A stretch of 64,000 nucleotides of DNA. Origin: Ilex aquifolium. Taxonomy: Eukaryota; Streptophyta; Magnoliopsida; Aquifoliales; Aquifoliaceae. Shown here piece after piece: positions 20,801-31,946 of the stretch; position 1 is the first letter of the stretch, and each line of letters begins with the position of its first letter. The notes under the pieces are model-generated. The model was given only the letters and a program-made list of their open reading frames with translations, was not told the origin of the DNA and did not search any database. Where the stretch lies: contig OX637395.1 of the NCBI GenBank assembly GCA_951799425.1, positions 12,502,451-12,566,450 on the forward strand. The letters are read 5' to 3'. Made by a program: the position numbers and the translations under genes.

Positions 20801-23565
20801 ATGTCTGCTTCCTCTGGAGCTACCCCTTCCTCTGTTTCCCTCTTCGGAGATCGGTCTGTTGAAGAGGATTCTGATTTAGGTGAAGTGGGTAACGACATTG
20901 ACAATTTTCCAGGAGTCGAATCTGTCAATGCTCAGGTACATGCCAAGGAGCCTCCCTCAACTTCCTCCCCTGTGGTCAAAAACCCCGACAAAGGCAAAAG
21001 TAAGGTGAGTGGCGTAGGTGTCTCGGCTCCGGGCATAGGGTCTGCTTTTAGAAATACAGAGCTCGTGGGCCCTAGTAAGGTCACTCCTTCTCTTATGAAG
21101 GTTTTTAGTGCTCGTTATGGTTTCCCCCCAGGGGTTCAATGCTGGTGTCCAAACGAATTCACCTCATACGTCTCCCATGTTCATAAGAAGGTTTGCTTCT
21201 TCGTAGCTGCCTTTGAGAATGGTCTGCGCTTTCCCTTACACCCTTTTATAAAGGGTGTTCTTCAGCATTTCAATATTTGTCCTGCTCAGCTCTCTCCTAA
21301 TTTCTGGGGGGTCTTGGTCGGTCTCCTCGTTTTCTTTAAGATTTACAAGCTTGGGGTTCCCACTGTTTCCTTGCTCATGTATCTTTTCAACGTTAAGCAT
21401 ACAGCTTCCGAGGGTTTTTTATATATCTCCAAACGAACAAAGGCCAGATTAATTATCTCTGACCTCCCAAGCTCCCATAAGAACTGGAAAAAATAATTCT
21501 TCTACGTAGGGGCCTCACAGTGGGAGTACAACTCTGCAGATAAAACAGACATTCTTCCAATCCCTAGAGCCTGGTCAGCTCCCGATAACCTAGGTAAGTC
21601 CTTACCCAAACTAACTGAGATCGGATTTGGTGGCTCTTTCTGACTCTGCTTTGTTAATATTGTTTCCCAGGTGAACGTCCTGAGCTCAGTGCAGAGGACG
21701 AACGGGTGCTGCTGAGGTTAGAAAAGTGTGCTTCAATAAAATACTCTGAACTCATCAAACCTTGGGTCCTTGTAGAGCAAGGGTTCAGCCCCCCAGGGGT
21801 GATAATAGAATCCTCCACTCCTCTTTCTATCGAAGCTCCCATTCCTCTTTCAGTTGTTACGGCTGAAGAGGTAGCAGGTAGCAGTTCTCCCCTTTGACCT
21901 CCTGGTTTTTAGCCCTTTTTTTTTTACTTGCTCACTTCGAGTTTCCAGGTTCTTCATCAATGGAACCCACCCCAGCCAGGCTAAGGTCAACCAGTTAAAG
22001 AAAAGCAGAAGTGGTGGCAAGCGCAAGGCTGAGGTCGGTTCTGGTAGCAGTCCCACCACCCGAACTAAGGCGCAAAGGACAGGAGTGGCCTCCTCCACTC
22101 CTCGTTCTACTCGTGGAGCACTCACTCCCTTGCTGAGCGTCCCGCAAGTCACAGAGAGCTCTACCCCCCAAGGGGTTCAATCTTCTTCTGACAAAGCTTT
22201 TGAGCAAGGCCTAGCCTCTCCTACTTCACTTGAAGTGGAGGGGGCCTTGGGAGTGATTTCTCGAATCTCATCTGTTCCTACTGCTCAGGGGCCACTGGAG
22301 AAGACTTTCCAGTTTCCCCTGACAAGCTCCAAGGTTGAGAAGGGGAAGCACCTGAAGGTGGAGAAGACTGAAGGCTCCTTTTTTGACAATGTTGAGCTTG
22401 CAGCTGGGGCTATTACTTCTATCATCCCTGAGTCCGATGTCCATAGATCTGCCACTATGCCCCTTGAAAGCTCCATCAGCTCAGCACTTCATGGAGCTTC
22501 TGCTGTAAGTTTCTATTCTTGCTGTGCCACCGATTTACTTTGTGGTGTCATTCTATGCTGACTCTCGTTTCTAATCACATATTCCTGTAGTTGGCCATGC
22601 ATGTGAAAGGCTTGACGAGCCGTATCCGATCTCTAGAGAGCTCTTCCAAAGCTACCAAGGCCTTTGAGTGTAAAGTTGCAGAGCTGGCCTTTGCCAATAG
22701 TGACCTTCAAGCTCAAGTCCAAGACCTCCAAGAACAAGTGGAGAGACAAGCTTCTACCATCAAGGACTTGGAGGTGGAGAAAAAAAGGGCTGAGGGTGAA
22801 GGTGAAAAGACCAAGGTAGAACTTAAGAGGGTCTTCGAAAAACTCAAGCTCAAGATAGAAGCCTGGGTCAAGGCCAGCTAGGAGACCTTTGAGGCCTTAG
22901 ACTCTTATAATGGCATGAAAAGAGAATACGGTGTATTGGCAGAGGCGCACGATGCCACTCTAGTTGAGCTTGAGGTGCAGAAAATAGTTGTTAAAGAGAA
23001 GGATGACCTGATTGCTAAGCTGAAGGATGATGTTATTACCAGGTGGGCTAAAGGGTGGATTGCTTTTCAGGACATAGCCGAAGAAACATACCCTGATCTG
23101 GACTTCAACTTTGAGACTCCGGCTGAGGGGGAGGTAGAGGTTCCAGCTGAAAATGAGGCAGAGGTGCCTAGTTCAGCAGGGGAGGATGGTGCCTTGGCCT
23201 CTCTTGCCTCTGAGACTGCTCCCACGGGTTCCGAGGTGCTTACCCCAACGGCAGAGGTCCCGGCTCAGAATGTTCCTATTCCACTAGCCACCTCTGAATC
23301 CATTGCTATCGCGGCCACTTCTGAGGCTTCTTTAATTTCTATGCCTGCTGACCTTCCTGCTGCTGCCTCTTTTTCTGCTGACCTAGTAACAAGGGCTTTA
23401 ACTGAAGTTGAGGTCTCTGCACAATTAACTATTCCAGAGATTTCGACTGCTATTTTTCCGGAAGCTTCAACTGTTGTCCTATCAGAGACTTCGTCTGCTA
23501 CTCCATCAAGCACACCGACTGCTGAGCTACCAGACTCTCTTCCCCCTGCCTCTTCAGGGTCCTAG
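20801..23565 (+). pseudogene. Antisense gene A in the Tat element (Transposase_28-type domain), two stops
   Basis: A spliced gene running against the retrotransposon. A probable leader intron (20537-20798, GTACGT...TTGCCTAG) precedes ATG 20801. Coding exons: 20801-21593; 21671 to about 21870; about 21949-22504; 22591-23565. Donors GTAAGT at 21594 and 22505 and acceptors at 21670 and 22590 keep frame; the exon 2/3 junction is uncertain. Exon 1 has a Ser-rich N-terminus and then the domain known as putative gypsy-type transposon (PF04195-like: SARYGFPPGVQCWCP, ENGLRFPLHPFIKGVLQHF, CPAQLSPNFWGVLVGL). Exon 4 is a long coiled coil followed by an Ala/Glu/Pro/Ser-rich tail. Damage: TAA at 21494-21496 and TAG at 22879-22881 (CAG to TAG plausible), both with clean frame after them. 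The function of such antisense ORFs in Tat elements is unknown. Confidence 0.75.
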
Positions 23566-23655
23566 GAGTCCTAAACTTAGGGTAGATCTGCACTGTCTTT
23601 TTGAGTTATTGATGTAAATACTGAACACACTTTGTTTTGTTTTTGAAGCTATTCA

Positions 23656-23661
23656 ATAAAG
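23656..23661 (+). terminator. Poly(A) signal of antisense gene A
   Basis: AATAAA lies about 90 bp past the TAG stop of antisense gene A, in the T-rich context usual for plant 3' ends. Confidence 0.5.
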
Positions 23662-24897
23662 TCTATTCTGTTCTTCAATGCAGTCTACTCTGTCATTGTC
23701 ACTATTATGTTCATTGTTTTGCCTGCATTCCCCTTGCCCCCCTTGCTTGGAGGAGTACCTTATTTCTCCTTTTCAAGCAAAATTATCAAACTTGAGTGAA
23801 CAGAAGAGCTGATGACGCGTCAAGTCTGGGGTCATTTTGTAAGGACTTAGCCTTTCCTATAACAGAGAGCCAGATCATGGACTTAACTGATGAGGTTTGA
23901 TTCTTGGGGAGCTCATTGTTGTGCTCTGGATTCCCCTTGCTTCGAGGATACCTTTAGATATCCTTGAAGCAAATGTCCAACTAAGTTTGCCAAAAGCTTC
24001 ACCAAGGACTGTTGAGCTAAGAGAGCTGTTGGGACCGTGAGGTTTTACTTCTTGAGAAGCTTCTCCCTGGATAGATCTAGATAACCTATAGACTTGAAGT
24101 TGGCCTCACAACTTATGCTGCAGCTTATTGTGCTGGACTTCTTTTAGTTTGCTGAGTTTAGAAGATGGTTGAGGAGTATCAGGGTAATGTTGAGGCTAGT
24201 GGGGAGGGTTTCTCTGTCGAACCCTCTGAAAGCAGAAGGCCTTTCAGAGCTCCTTTGGATGTGAATCTGGTGTGACACTGGTAATCACGCTTTTGGTTCC
24301 CTCTAGGGGGTATTGGGTAGTGGACTTGGCATTCCTCACGGCGACAAGAGATTTGCTGGATTTGGCAAAGAGAGTAAGCAACTTGATGTTTGAGTTCTTC
24401 CAAAGGTAGATCTGCTGAGGTCATGTTGCTACATACATGAGAACTTTGATGGCAGATGAGCCTGAGAAATACCAGTCCATTTTATCTAGGATATGAACGT
24501 GGTTCTTTGGGGCTGATGGTCTCGAAGATATGTGTTGGAAAGGCTAGGTAGCCATTCGAGCTGACCTCAACCCAAAGAAATCTAAGATGAGTTTTGTTCA
24601 GGTTGGGTCGAGCTCATACTTGTTCCCAATTACTTTGATCGCATGAGGGGGTCACCCTGTGCTGATTCATCTTTTTCTACATTTATTCAACTGCTTTCCA
24701 AAACCGTAACTGCCATCATTAATTAGGAAACCAAAAAGACCGCCGACTTTACTTTCTGTGTGGTTCTTGGTTTCTTAAAAACTCATGATTTTCTTTAAAG
24801 CTTCCAATACCTCTTGGATTTCTTTCTCCTTTGCCGAAAGATTTTAGAGTCTTTTCTTGAATCTTGGAGATCATATTCTTGCCTCATTGTAGTCCTG
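23662..24897. other. Spacer between antisense genes A and B
   Basis: No coding frame is seen on either strand. It has repeated GAGCT and CTTCAAGC words and several CCCCTTGCTTGGAGG-type segments (23730-23960) that look like old internal repeats. It probably holds the promoter and leader of gene B; a CT-rich stretch lies just before ATG 24898. Confidence 0.4.
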
Positions 24898-25969
24898 ATG
24901 GCTGCCCCTGTTTCTTCTCAGTTTAAAGAACGCAGTTCTTTTGGGATTGACTGGAAGTGGCATTCCCATTATTTAACCCCTTCAACGATGAAGCCTTCAG
25001 ACTTGGAAGACATCAAAAAGCGATTCTTCCCTGAACTGGACTTGTCCCTACGAGTCCCGACCTCTGATGAGCCTTGTAATTATCTTCCTCGAGGGGAAGT
25101 TTGCTTCTTCGAGGGTGCTATGGACATGGGCCTTCGTCTTCCCATTCATCCTTCCATCGGGCGGGTCCTTGCGTATTATGACTTGTGTCCTTCTCGTCTC
25201 TCGGCCCGAGGTTGGGCTGCTATGGTCAGCTTTTTCCTCTTCTGGCGTCTACACGGCAATAGTGGGTTCCCTACTGTTGCTGAGTTCCTTTATTTCTATG
25301 AGATTGAAGAGGATGAACTCCCCTGCTTCAGCTTCTTTCGGTGGAGGCACTTCAACTTGCCCCCCTTGGTTCTTGACCTTCCTCCTCTTCCTGAAGGGTG
25401 GTCTCGACGCTTCTTTTTTGCATCTAGGAATTCTTGGAGGTCTACCGAGCAGCGCTGCTCTAGGACTAGAATTCCACGCTCCTGGGGGAGCTTCTCTCGC
25501 ATAGGAATGTTCAGGCAGAACTATCTTGACTAAATCCTGTGAAAATCCATTCTCATTATATTTTCGTTATGCAGGTGCCCCTGACCTGGATTTGCTGGAG
25601 ATGATGAATATCGATCAACTACTGCTCGTAGACCCCAAGCCTTTTTCGGATCTGATGACGCCTGAGAACCTCTATTTGCTTGGGGCTGAGGCAACTGCTC
25701 TGGAATTTTCTTTCTTTCCAGATTCTCCTTGGACCTCTCCCTCTGATTCCAGCGAGGAAAGGGATGCGGGACAATCCTCGAAGAAGCGCAGGAGGGATGG
25801 TTCCTCTTCACCTGATTCTTCTTTTGGCACTGTTTTGTTTTCCTCGGCAGGAGAGAAGCTTCTCAAATTACTCTCTGAGACGGAAAAGGAAAGGGACGAG
25901 CTGAGAGAGGAGAACGCCCGCCTAAAGGAAGAGGTTGCTGAGCTAAAGCAGCAGCTTAAAAAGAACTAG
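24898..25969 (+). pseudogene. Antisense gene B in the Tat element, diverged Transposase_28-type paralogue
   Basis: A second opposite-strand gene. From ATG 24898 the frame gives DIKKRFFPELDLSLRVP, GEVCFFEGAMDMGLRLPIHP, DLCPSRLSARGWAAMVSFFL and FYEIEEDELPCFSFFRW, the same domain plan as gene A (FxxA/G-xxxGLRFPLHP; CPxxLSxxxWxxxV) but with little direct identity. After WSRRFFFAS the frame probably shifts; it runs to TAA 25533. A second exon starts after a good acceptor (CGTTATGCAG, 25565-25574) and encodes an acidic linker, a nuclear-signal-like KKRRRDG, and a C-terminal coiled coil (SETEKERDELREENARLKEE) to TAG 25969. It is shorter than gene A and lacks the Ala/Pro-rich tail. The function is unknown; DNA or RNA binding in the nucleus is only a guess from the basic cluster. 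Confidence 0.65.
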
Positions 25970-26157
25970 GAGCTCCTTTTTCTTGTACCCTGCTTTGTTC
26001 AATGAACTGCCAGGCTTTTATGTAACTTTCGCATCTTCTTTTTCCTTCTGAATGTTTGTGACTGTGAATCCTGGTTTTGACAAGGTTCCACTTTTTTGCA
26101 TACCCGTGGGTTGGAGTTCTTTCTGCTAGTCTATTAGCTGAGGAACTCTTCTGGTGT

Positions 26158-26340
26158 GTATGAGTCGAGGGGCTCATCTTGTACTTTATGAGTTGAAAAG
26201 CTCATCTTATATTCTATGAGCTGAGGGGCTCATCTTACATTTCATAAGCTGAAGAGCTCATCTTATATTCTATGAGCTGAAGAGCTTATCGTTTGTTTAT
26301 GAGTTGAGGAGCTCATCTTGAGCTATAGAGCTCATTTTTT
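26158..26340. repeat. 28-bp tandem repeat inside the Tat element
   Basis: About six units of ATGAGCTGAGGGGCTCATCT plus TATATTCT. Each unit contains a small inverted repeat (ATGAGCT/AGCTCAT). It lies between the integrase end and antisense gene B. Amplified short tandem repeats in the 3' region are a known trait of Tat elements such as Retand. Confidence 0.85.
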
Positions 26341-26418
26341 AGCTATTTTTGGGAGCCATGCAAGGATGAATCAAGAATTTGCTATTTTTATTGAGAATAA
26401 TTTCATTACAGGGAAAAT

Positions 26419-27500
26419 TTACTGAAAAAATTTCTTAAGATGCACAGCATTCCAAGAATGAGGTAGGACTTTTCCTTCTTCTGTTCGTAACTTATAGTTC
26501 CCAGGTCTAATTATTTTTGAAACGATGTAGGGGCCTTCCCAATTTGGCCCCAATTTCCCGTGCGTGGGATCCCTTCTTGCAAGCAAAAGCTTTCTAAGCA
26601 TAAGATCTCCTACCTTGAAGCTCCTGTGCCTGACCTTCCTGTCATAGTACCTTGCGGTCTTTCTCTGATAACTCTGAATGTGTTGCAGAGCTCTTTCTCT
26701 CTTTTCATCTAGGAGATCAAGATTTAGCAGAAGGGATTCATCGTTGTACTCAGACTCTGCGAACTCAGTTCTGGGGGATGGGAATCCTATCTCCACAGGT
26801 GATACTGCTTCGGTTCCGAAAGCCAAAGCAAACGGTGTTTCTTGAGTTGCTGTCCTAGGGGTTGTTCTATATGCCCATAACACCTCTGGAATATATTCTA
26901 CCCATTTTCCCTTCAAAGACTCAAGCTTGGTCTTCAAGGCTGCTTTAATCGTTCTGATTGTCACCTCTGCTTGTCCATTTGACTGTGGATGGGCTGGGGC
27001 CGAGAAATAATTCTGTATCCCTAGCTCCGCACAAAAATTTCTGCTTCCCATTGTTAGAAACAATTGCTCTAGGTACCCCAAATCTACAGACTATAGACTT
27101 CCAAGTGAAATTCTGAATCTTCTGCTCTGTGATTGTTGCTAGAGGTTCCACCTCTGTCCATTTAGTGAAATAGTCCACCCCAATGATGGCGAATTTACAC
27201 TGCCCTACGCTGGTGGGAAGAGGGCCAAGAATGTCCAGTCCCCATTGTTGGAAGGGCCAAGGGCTTACCACCGATGTTAGGAGCTCTGGTGGACAATGAG
27301 AGACGTTGGCATGTATCTGACATACCTTACACCTTCTAACCAGATCGGTGACATCCTTTAGCATAGTGGGCCAATAATATCCCTACCTTAAGGATTTTCC
27401 TGCCAGTGCTTGAGCTCCGATATGATTACCACAAATTCCTTCATGGATCTCCCTAAGTATGTAATTAGCATCCTCATCTTCTACACATTTGAGGAGAGGC
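26419..27500 (-). pseudogene. Integrase domain of the Tat element
   Basis: It inserts the cDNA copy into the genome. The zinc-binding part is seen as HEGICGNH and CKVC (27450-27290, with one stop). The DDE core begins with WGLDILGPLP (first Asp). The second region reads AIVSNNGKQ where the family has SDNG, so the second Asp is Asn. A frameshift near 27050-27080 moves to the frame with SNGQAEVTIRTIK (catalytic Glu). The C-terminal part runs intact to WNAVHLKKFFQ at 26419. The Asp-to-Asn change and the frameshift make it inactive. Confidence 0.9.
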
Positions 27501-27508
27501 ATCGAGAA

Positions 27509-28236
27509 TCATCGCTTATAAAAGTTTCCCTGCAAAATGGAGAATCTGGCTGACCTTACCCTTATCTTTGCGGTCTCCTTAGGGTCTGCTGGCAAGGCTC
27601 CGTTCTGAAGATATTCCCTAATGGAGTCCATCCAGCTCGGTGGGGAAAGAACTGGGAACACTTCTTCCTTCTCAACTCTTACTGATGCCTCCGTCAAATG
27701 CTCTATTGGTATCAACCTATCTAAGTTCTCCTGTGAAGCAGTTGCTAGTCTCACCAGCGCAACTGCTCGAGAATTCTCTGATCTAGGGACATGTATAATC
27801 TTGACTTGCACTTACTGATCAATTCCTGTACCTTTCTGAGATAAAGGATCATTTTCTCGCCCTTAACCTCATCAGACCCCTCTATCTGCTTTACCACGAG
27901 CTGGGAATCACTGCAGATCTCCAGCTGTTCTGCCTCCATTGAGTGAGCAAGATTGAGCCCTACTATAACAGCCTCATACTCCGCCTCATTGTTTGAGGCC
28001 TTAAACCCAAACCTAAGTGCATATTCAATATCTATTTCGTCAGGGGAGGTCAAAATTAAGCTAGCACCGCTGCCTTGGGCGTTGACAGCTCCATCTACTG
28101 AAAGTTTCCATGTGAGGAGGTCAGGTACCAGCTGCGTGGCCCCCCATGGGTGTTCTTGTTGTGAATTATGCAATGAAGTTTGCCAGTATTTGTCCTTTGA
28201 TGACTGTTCTTGGCTTGTACCTGATATCGAACTCAC
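27509..28236 (-). pseudogene. Archaeal-type RNase H (aRNH) and linker to integrase
   Basis: The frame 28236-27751 gives TWKLSVDGAVNAQGSGASLI, then NNEAEYEAVIVGLNLA and EICSDSQLVVKQIEG: the DG...GSG, NxAEYxA and SDSxLVVxQ signatures of the archaeal-type RNase H that Tat elements acquired besides their own. A frameshift near 27810 passes into VKIIHVPRSENSRAVALVRL, the linker that leads to the integrase finger. This domain is the main reason for the Tat assignment. Confidence 0.9.
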
Positions 28237-28765
28237 TGAGCTCGATGGCCCATTTAACCAGCCTTCCCGAAGTCTCTGGTTTATGTAATACTTGCTTCAT
28301 CGGCTGATCTGTAGGGATCTCGATAGTATGAGCTTGGAAATATGGCCTAAGCCTCTTGGTAGTTGTAACTAAGGCTAAAACAAGCTTCTCCATTTTTTGG
28401 TATCTCTCATCTGCCCCCCTCAGAGTTCTGCTACAGTAATAAACTGGTTGTTGAGCTCTGTTTTGCTCCCTTACTAACGCTGCACTTGTTGAGAAATCTG
28501 AGACAGCTAAGTAGAGAGTAAGGACCTCGCATTCCAATGGGCTTACCAAAATGGGCGGGGAGCTCAGGTAATCGTTTAACGCTTCCTCACACTGGGTATC
28601 CCATTAGAAGGCCTTCTTTAGGACTTGAAAGAAGGGTTGACACTTGTCGCTTGATCTGGACACAAAACGACTTAAGTCAGCTATTCTTCCTGTCAGACGT
28701 TGTACCTCCCTTGCGTTGGATGGTGATTGCATATCCAGTACTGGCTTTACTTTTTCTAGGTTTGC
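28166..28765 (-). pseudogene. RT connection and Ty3-type RNase H
   Basis: After the RT palm the frame passes a TAG (GI*ANLEKVKPVL; Glu expected) and a TAA (KAF*WDTQCEEAL), then enters the classical RNase H: LYLAVSDFSTSAALVRE, QPVYYCSRTLRGADERYQKMEKL, ending near FDIRYKPRT and GQILANFIA before a frameshift into the aRNH. The order matches the gypsy polyprotein. Confidence 0.88.
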
Positions 28766-29810
28766 CTATATTCCTCTACTGTTAACTATGAAACCCAGAA
28801 ATTTCCCAGCGGAAAGTCTGAAGGCACACTTAGCGGGATTAAGCTTCATTTTGTATTCCTTCAGGACCTGGAAAGATTCTGCCAAATGCTTGATGTGGAG
28901 TTCTGCTTTCAGTGATTTGACCAACATATCGTCAATGTAAACCTCCATAGTCGTCCCAATCTGCTTCTGGAATATTTTATTCACCAAGCGTTGATAAGTG
29001 GCTCCGACATTCTTTAATCCGAAGGGCATAACCTGGTAACAGTACGTCTCTTGCTCAGTTATGAAGGATGTCTTCTTCTGGTCATTAAGATCCATCCTAA
29101 TCTGATTATACCCCGAGAAGGCGTCCATGAAGTTGAGGAGCTCGTATCCCGTAGTGGCATCCACAATCAAATATATCCGAGGTAAGGGAAAACTGTCTTT
29201 AGGGCAAGCTCGATTAAGGTCGGTAAAGTCAATGCAGAGGCGCCACTTGCTGTTGGTCTTCTTGACGAGGACCACATTGACTAGCCACACTGGGTAATCC
29301 ACCTCCCTAATGGCTCTGGCATGGAGAAGTTTGCTGACCTCCTCATTGATGGCTTTCTGACGTTCTGGGGCGAAACTCCTCATCTTTTGTTTGATAGGCT
29401 TGCAGGTAGGATCCACACTGAGCTTATGTGTGATGACTGAGGAGTCGATACCCTCCATGTCTTCTTGTTTCCAGGCGAACACTTCCATATTTTTCTTCAG
29501 AAATTGGATGAGAAGGTCTTTAATCTCTCTGCTAAGCTTGGACCCTACATAAACAAGATGTTCTGGCTCCTTGTCGAGTTGTATAGGCTCCAGTTCTTCC
29601 GATGGGATTGATCTCGTTTCCAGTTCATCCCTCATGTCAAGTTCATCCAGTTGGATGTTCTCAACCTCTTTCCTCTTCACAGATGCCATGTAGCACTCCC
29701 TCGCTACACGCTGGTCTCCTCGGACCACTCCGACTCCATTCTCTGTTGGAAATTTGACAACCAGGTGGTAGGCAGATGGAATGGCCCTCATAGAATTGAG
29801 GAAGGTCTTC
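28766..29810 (-). pseudogene. Reverse transcriptase domain
   Basis: It copies the element RNA into DNA. A 341-codon open frame holds the RT fingers and palm: KWRLCIDFTDLNRACPKD, MDAFSGYNQIRMD, FITEQETYCYQVMPFGLKN, the catalytic YIDDMLVKS, and LNPAKCAFRLSAGKFLGF. The YIDD box and the upstream Asp are present. It is separated from protease by a one-base loss near 29812, where GRPFLNSMRAI would otherwise continue from LLGRP. Confidence 0.93.
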
Positions 29811-30381
29811 CGAGTAGAATATTGTACGCAGAAGGTGCGTCAACCACTAGGAACCTTACGGTTGTAGTGGCTTGGCAAGGCGGGTCACCTAGGGTGAGCA
29901 CAAGCTGAATTGACCCTAAGGGCAGCACCCTTTCTCCTGAGAAACCTAGCAAGTGGGCACTCACAAGCTCGAGTTTTTCCCTTCCTTTGTCCATTTTATT
30001 GAATGCAGACGCAAAAATGATGTCTGCCGAACTACCGTTGTCAATCAGGACTCGATGAACAGTTCTGTTGGCTACCACAGCTCTTACCACCAAGGGATCA
30101 TTGTGGGGATACTGACACCCTTCCAAGTCTAAATCTGAAAAAGTGATAGATGTGTCTAGGCGCGGTGCTTTGGACACAGTATGCACTTCGAGAGCTTCTC
30201 CGGCTCTGATCCTTCGGAGGTGAGCCTTTCTGGCTGAGCTGGATTCCCCTCCTCCTGCAAACCCTTTAGATATTACTCTGATCTCCCCCAGAGGTTGTTC
30301 ATGTGGTGCAGGTGCTTGCTGTTGAGGTGGTAGAGGTGGAAGAACCCGATTTTGATTATCATGGGCCACAAAGCGACGCAA
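29788..30381 (-). pseudogene. Aspartic protease domain
   Basis: It processes the polyprotein. The active-site region reads VLIDNGSSADIIFASAF, the D-N-G-S form normal for plant Tat proteases, followed by LVVDAPSAYNILLGRP. Upstream is a Pro/Gln-rich link (PPLPPQQQAPAP). The frame is cut from RT by the one-base shift at its end. Confidence 0.9.
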
Positions 30382-30490
30382 CTACCCCCGTTGGATTAAA
30401 AACTTGATCTTCTTCTTTAGTTGAATGCAATCATCGGTGTGGTGACCATGGTCTCTGTGGTAGTCACAATATTTTGTGGGGTCTCTCTTT
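30382..30490 (-). pseudogene. Gag CHHC-type finger (YCDYHRDHGHHTDDC)
   Basis: The minus-strand frame DPTKYCDYHRDHGHHTDDC then IQLKKKIKFLIQRG stops at a TAG, then continues LRRFVAHDN in frame with protease. This Cys/His cluster is the nucleic-acid-binding motif of the Tat gag C-terminus. The stop is probably a point mutation. Confidence 0.8.
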
Positions 30491-30629
30491 GCTGGGTCTG
30501 ACTTCATCCGAGATGGCCACCTCAAGAACTTTTCGTTCTAGACCTCATATAGGACCTGAGACACTGTGGCGGTGAGCGGGGTGAATTGCCAGGGTGCATA
30601 CCTAGGCTGCAGCTCAGGTTGCGGAGGGC

Positions 30630-31890
30630 CTAAGCGGTCTCTAACATTTCCTCTCTCTTTGGGGAGCGATCTCTGTCCCTCCCTGGAGACCTTTCTCGTT
30701 CTCTTTCTTTCCTGGGACTTCGGTCCCTCTTCTTCTCTTCCTTTCCTTTCTCCTTTCGTGATGATGCACTCCCCACCTTGGAAAGGAGTGCTTCCTCACC
30801 GTTTATATATTTTTTTGTTTTGGCCAACACCTCAGCCATGCTTGCTTGGTGATTCTTTGATATAGAGAACATCAAGTCCTTTGATTGCACTCCTAATCCT
30901 ACAATGAAAGCAGTGATGGCAAACTTTTCTTCTGGGACATCTACCTTCAGAGATTCTGAATTGAATCTCTGTACATAAGATCGCAGGTTCTCATCAGGTC
31001 TTTGCTTTACATTCAATAAATGATAGCTCGGCTTCCTATAGATTCGGGCTCCTATGAAGTGAGATACGAAAGAAATGGAGAGTTCTTTGAAGGAAGAGAT
31101 CGAAGCTGGGGGGGGGGGGGAGCCTATTGAACCATGCTAAGGCTGACCCTTTCAGAGTGATGGCAAAGGCCCTACACCGCACTGGATCCTGATATCCATA
31201 CAACTCCATTTGGTTTTTATAGGTGTTGAGGTGGTCCACAGGGTCTTTTGTCCCATCGAAAGCCTCTATCTGGGGCATTCTAAACTTTGGAGGGAGAGGA
31301 AAATGCAACACCCCAGCAGTGAATGGGGATTCCGTTTGTTGCACCAAGGCATCCATCGTTACTGGAGTCTTAACCCTCACTGCCTCGCTCATGTGGCTGA
31401 GCTCTTGCTGGATGTCCTTGAAGCGCTGTTCCCAATATTGCTCAATCCTTTCCTGCTGGAAAGGGAGAAAATCGTTTTTCTCGACCCCTTCATTTTGGCT
31501 CTGCACTTCTTCAATGTTACCATTCCTAGGTGGCGAATGATGTGTCTGGTTGTTCTCCCCTCCTTCGTTTGCTTCTCTGAGGGGATCGAGGTGTTGTTGT
31601 TCCCTGCGGGGGGGATCATTCTGGCCTTGCTGGGCAGGTTGTGTTTGCTGAGGACCTCATAAGAGCTTCAAGAGCTCTTCATTTTGTTGAAGTAAGCGCT
31701 GGTTGACCAGAAGAAGGGCGTCTAATTCATTGTTGGTAGGGGAATCCACCGCAGGAGGATTATCTCCGGTGGTGGGCTTGAAATCATGAAGGTTTTCTGG
31801 TTGTCTCCCACTAGTGACCTCTTGTTGGTTCTGCAACCTTGGGGGATTCATCTGATTTCTGCTCATATTGCGTGTAGAGACCATCAATTA
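30630..31890 (-). pseudogene. Gag of the Tat element
   Basis: The structural particle protein. It begins MMVSTRNMSRNQM (31887), breaks at a stop after LLKLL (31657), resumes with FRMPQIEAFDGTKDPVDHL and CRAFAITLKGSALAWFNRLP, loses frame in a G13 run (31108-31120 on the plus strand), and recovers as NVKQRPDENLRSYVQRFN to an Arg/Ser/Glu-rich tail (RDRSPRKERERERSPGRD). The G-run shift is either a true homopolymer slip or a sequencing error. Confidence 0.9.
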
Positions 31891-31925
31891 CTGAAGAATC
31901 AGTATACTTGTAACAGGAACTGTCG

Positions 31926-31943
31926 TTTCCACAGACGGCGCCA
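31926..31943 (-). other. Primer-binding site
   Basis: Starting 3 bases inside the 5' LTR the element reads TGGCGCCGTCTGTGG. Its first nine or ten bases are complementary to the ACGGCGCCA end of plant tRNA-Asp; the rest of the match is poor. It fixes the element's orientation. Confidence 0.65.
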
Positions 31944-31946
31944 AAC

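Noticed and set aside
20957..22476. Minus-strand ORFs opposite antisense gene A
   Set aside because: They are shadows; the plus-strand frames have splice sites, domain motifs and coiled coils, while the minus ones have none, and gag-pol has already ended at 26419.
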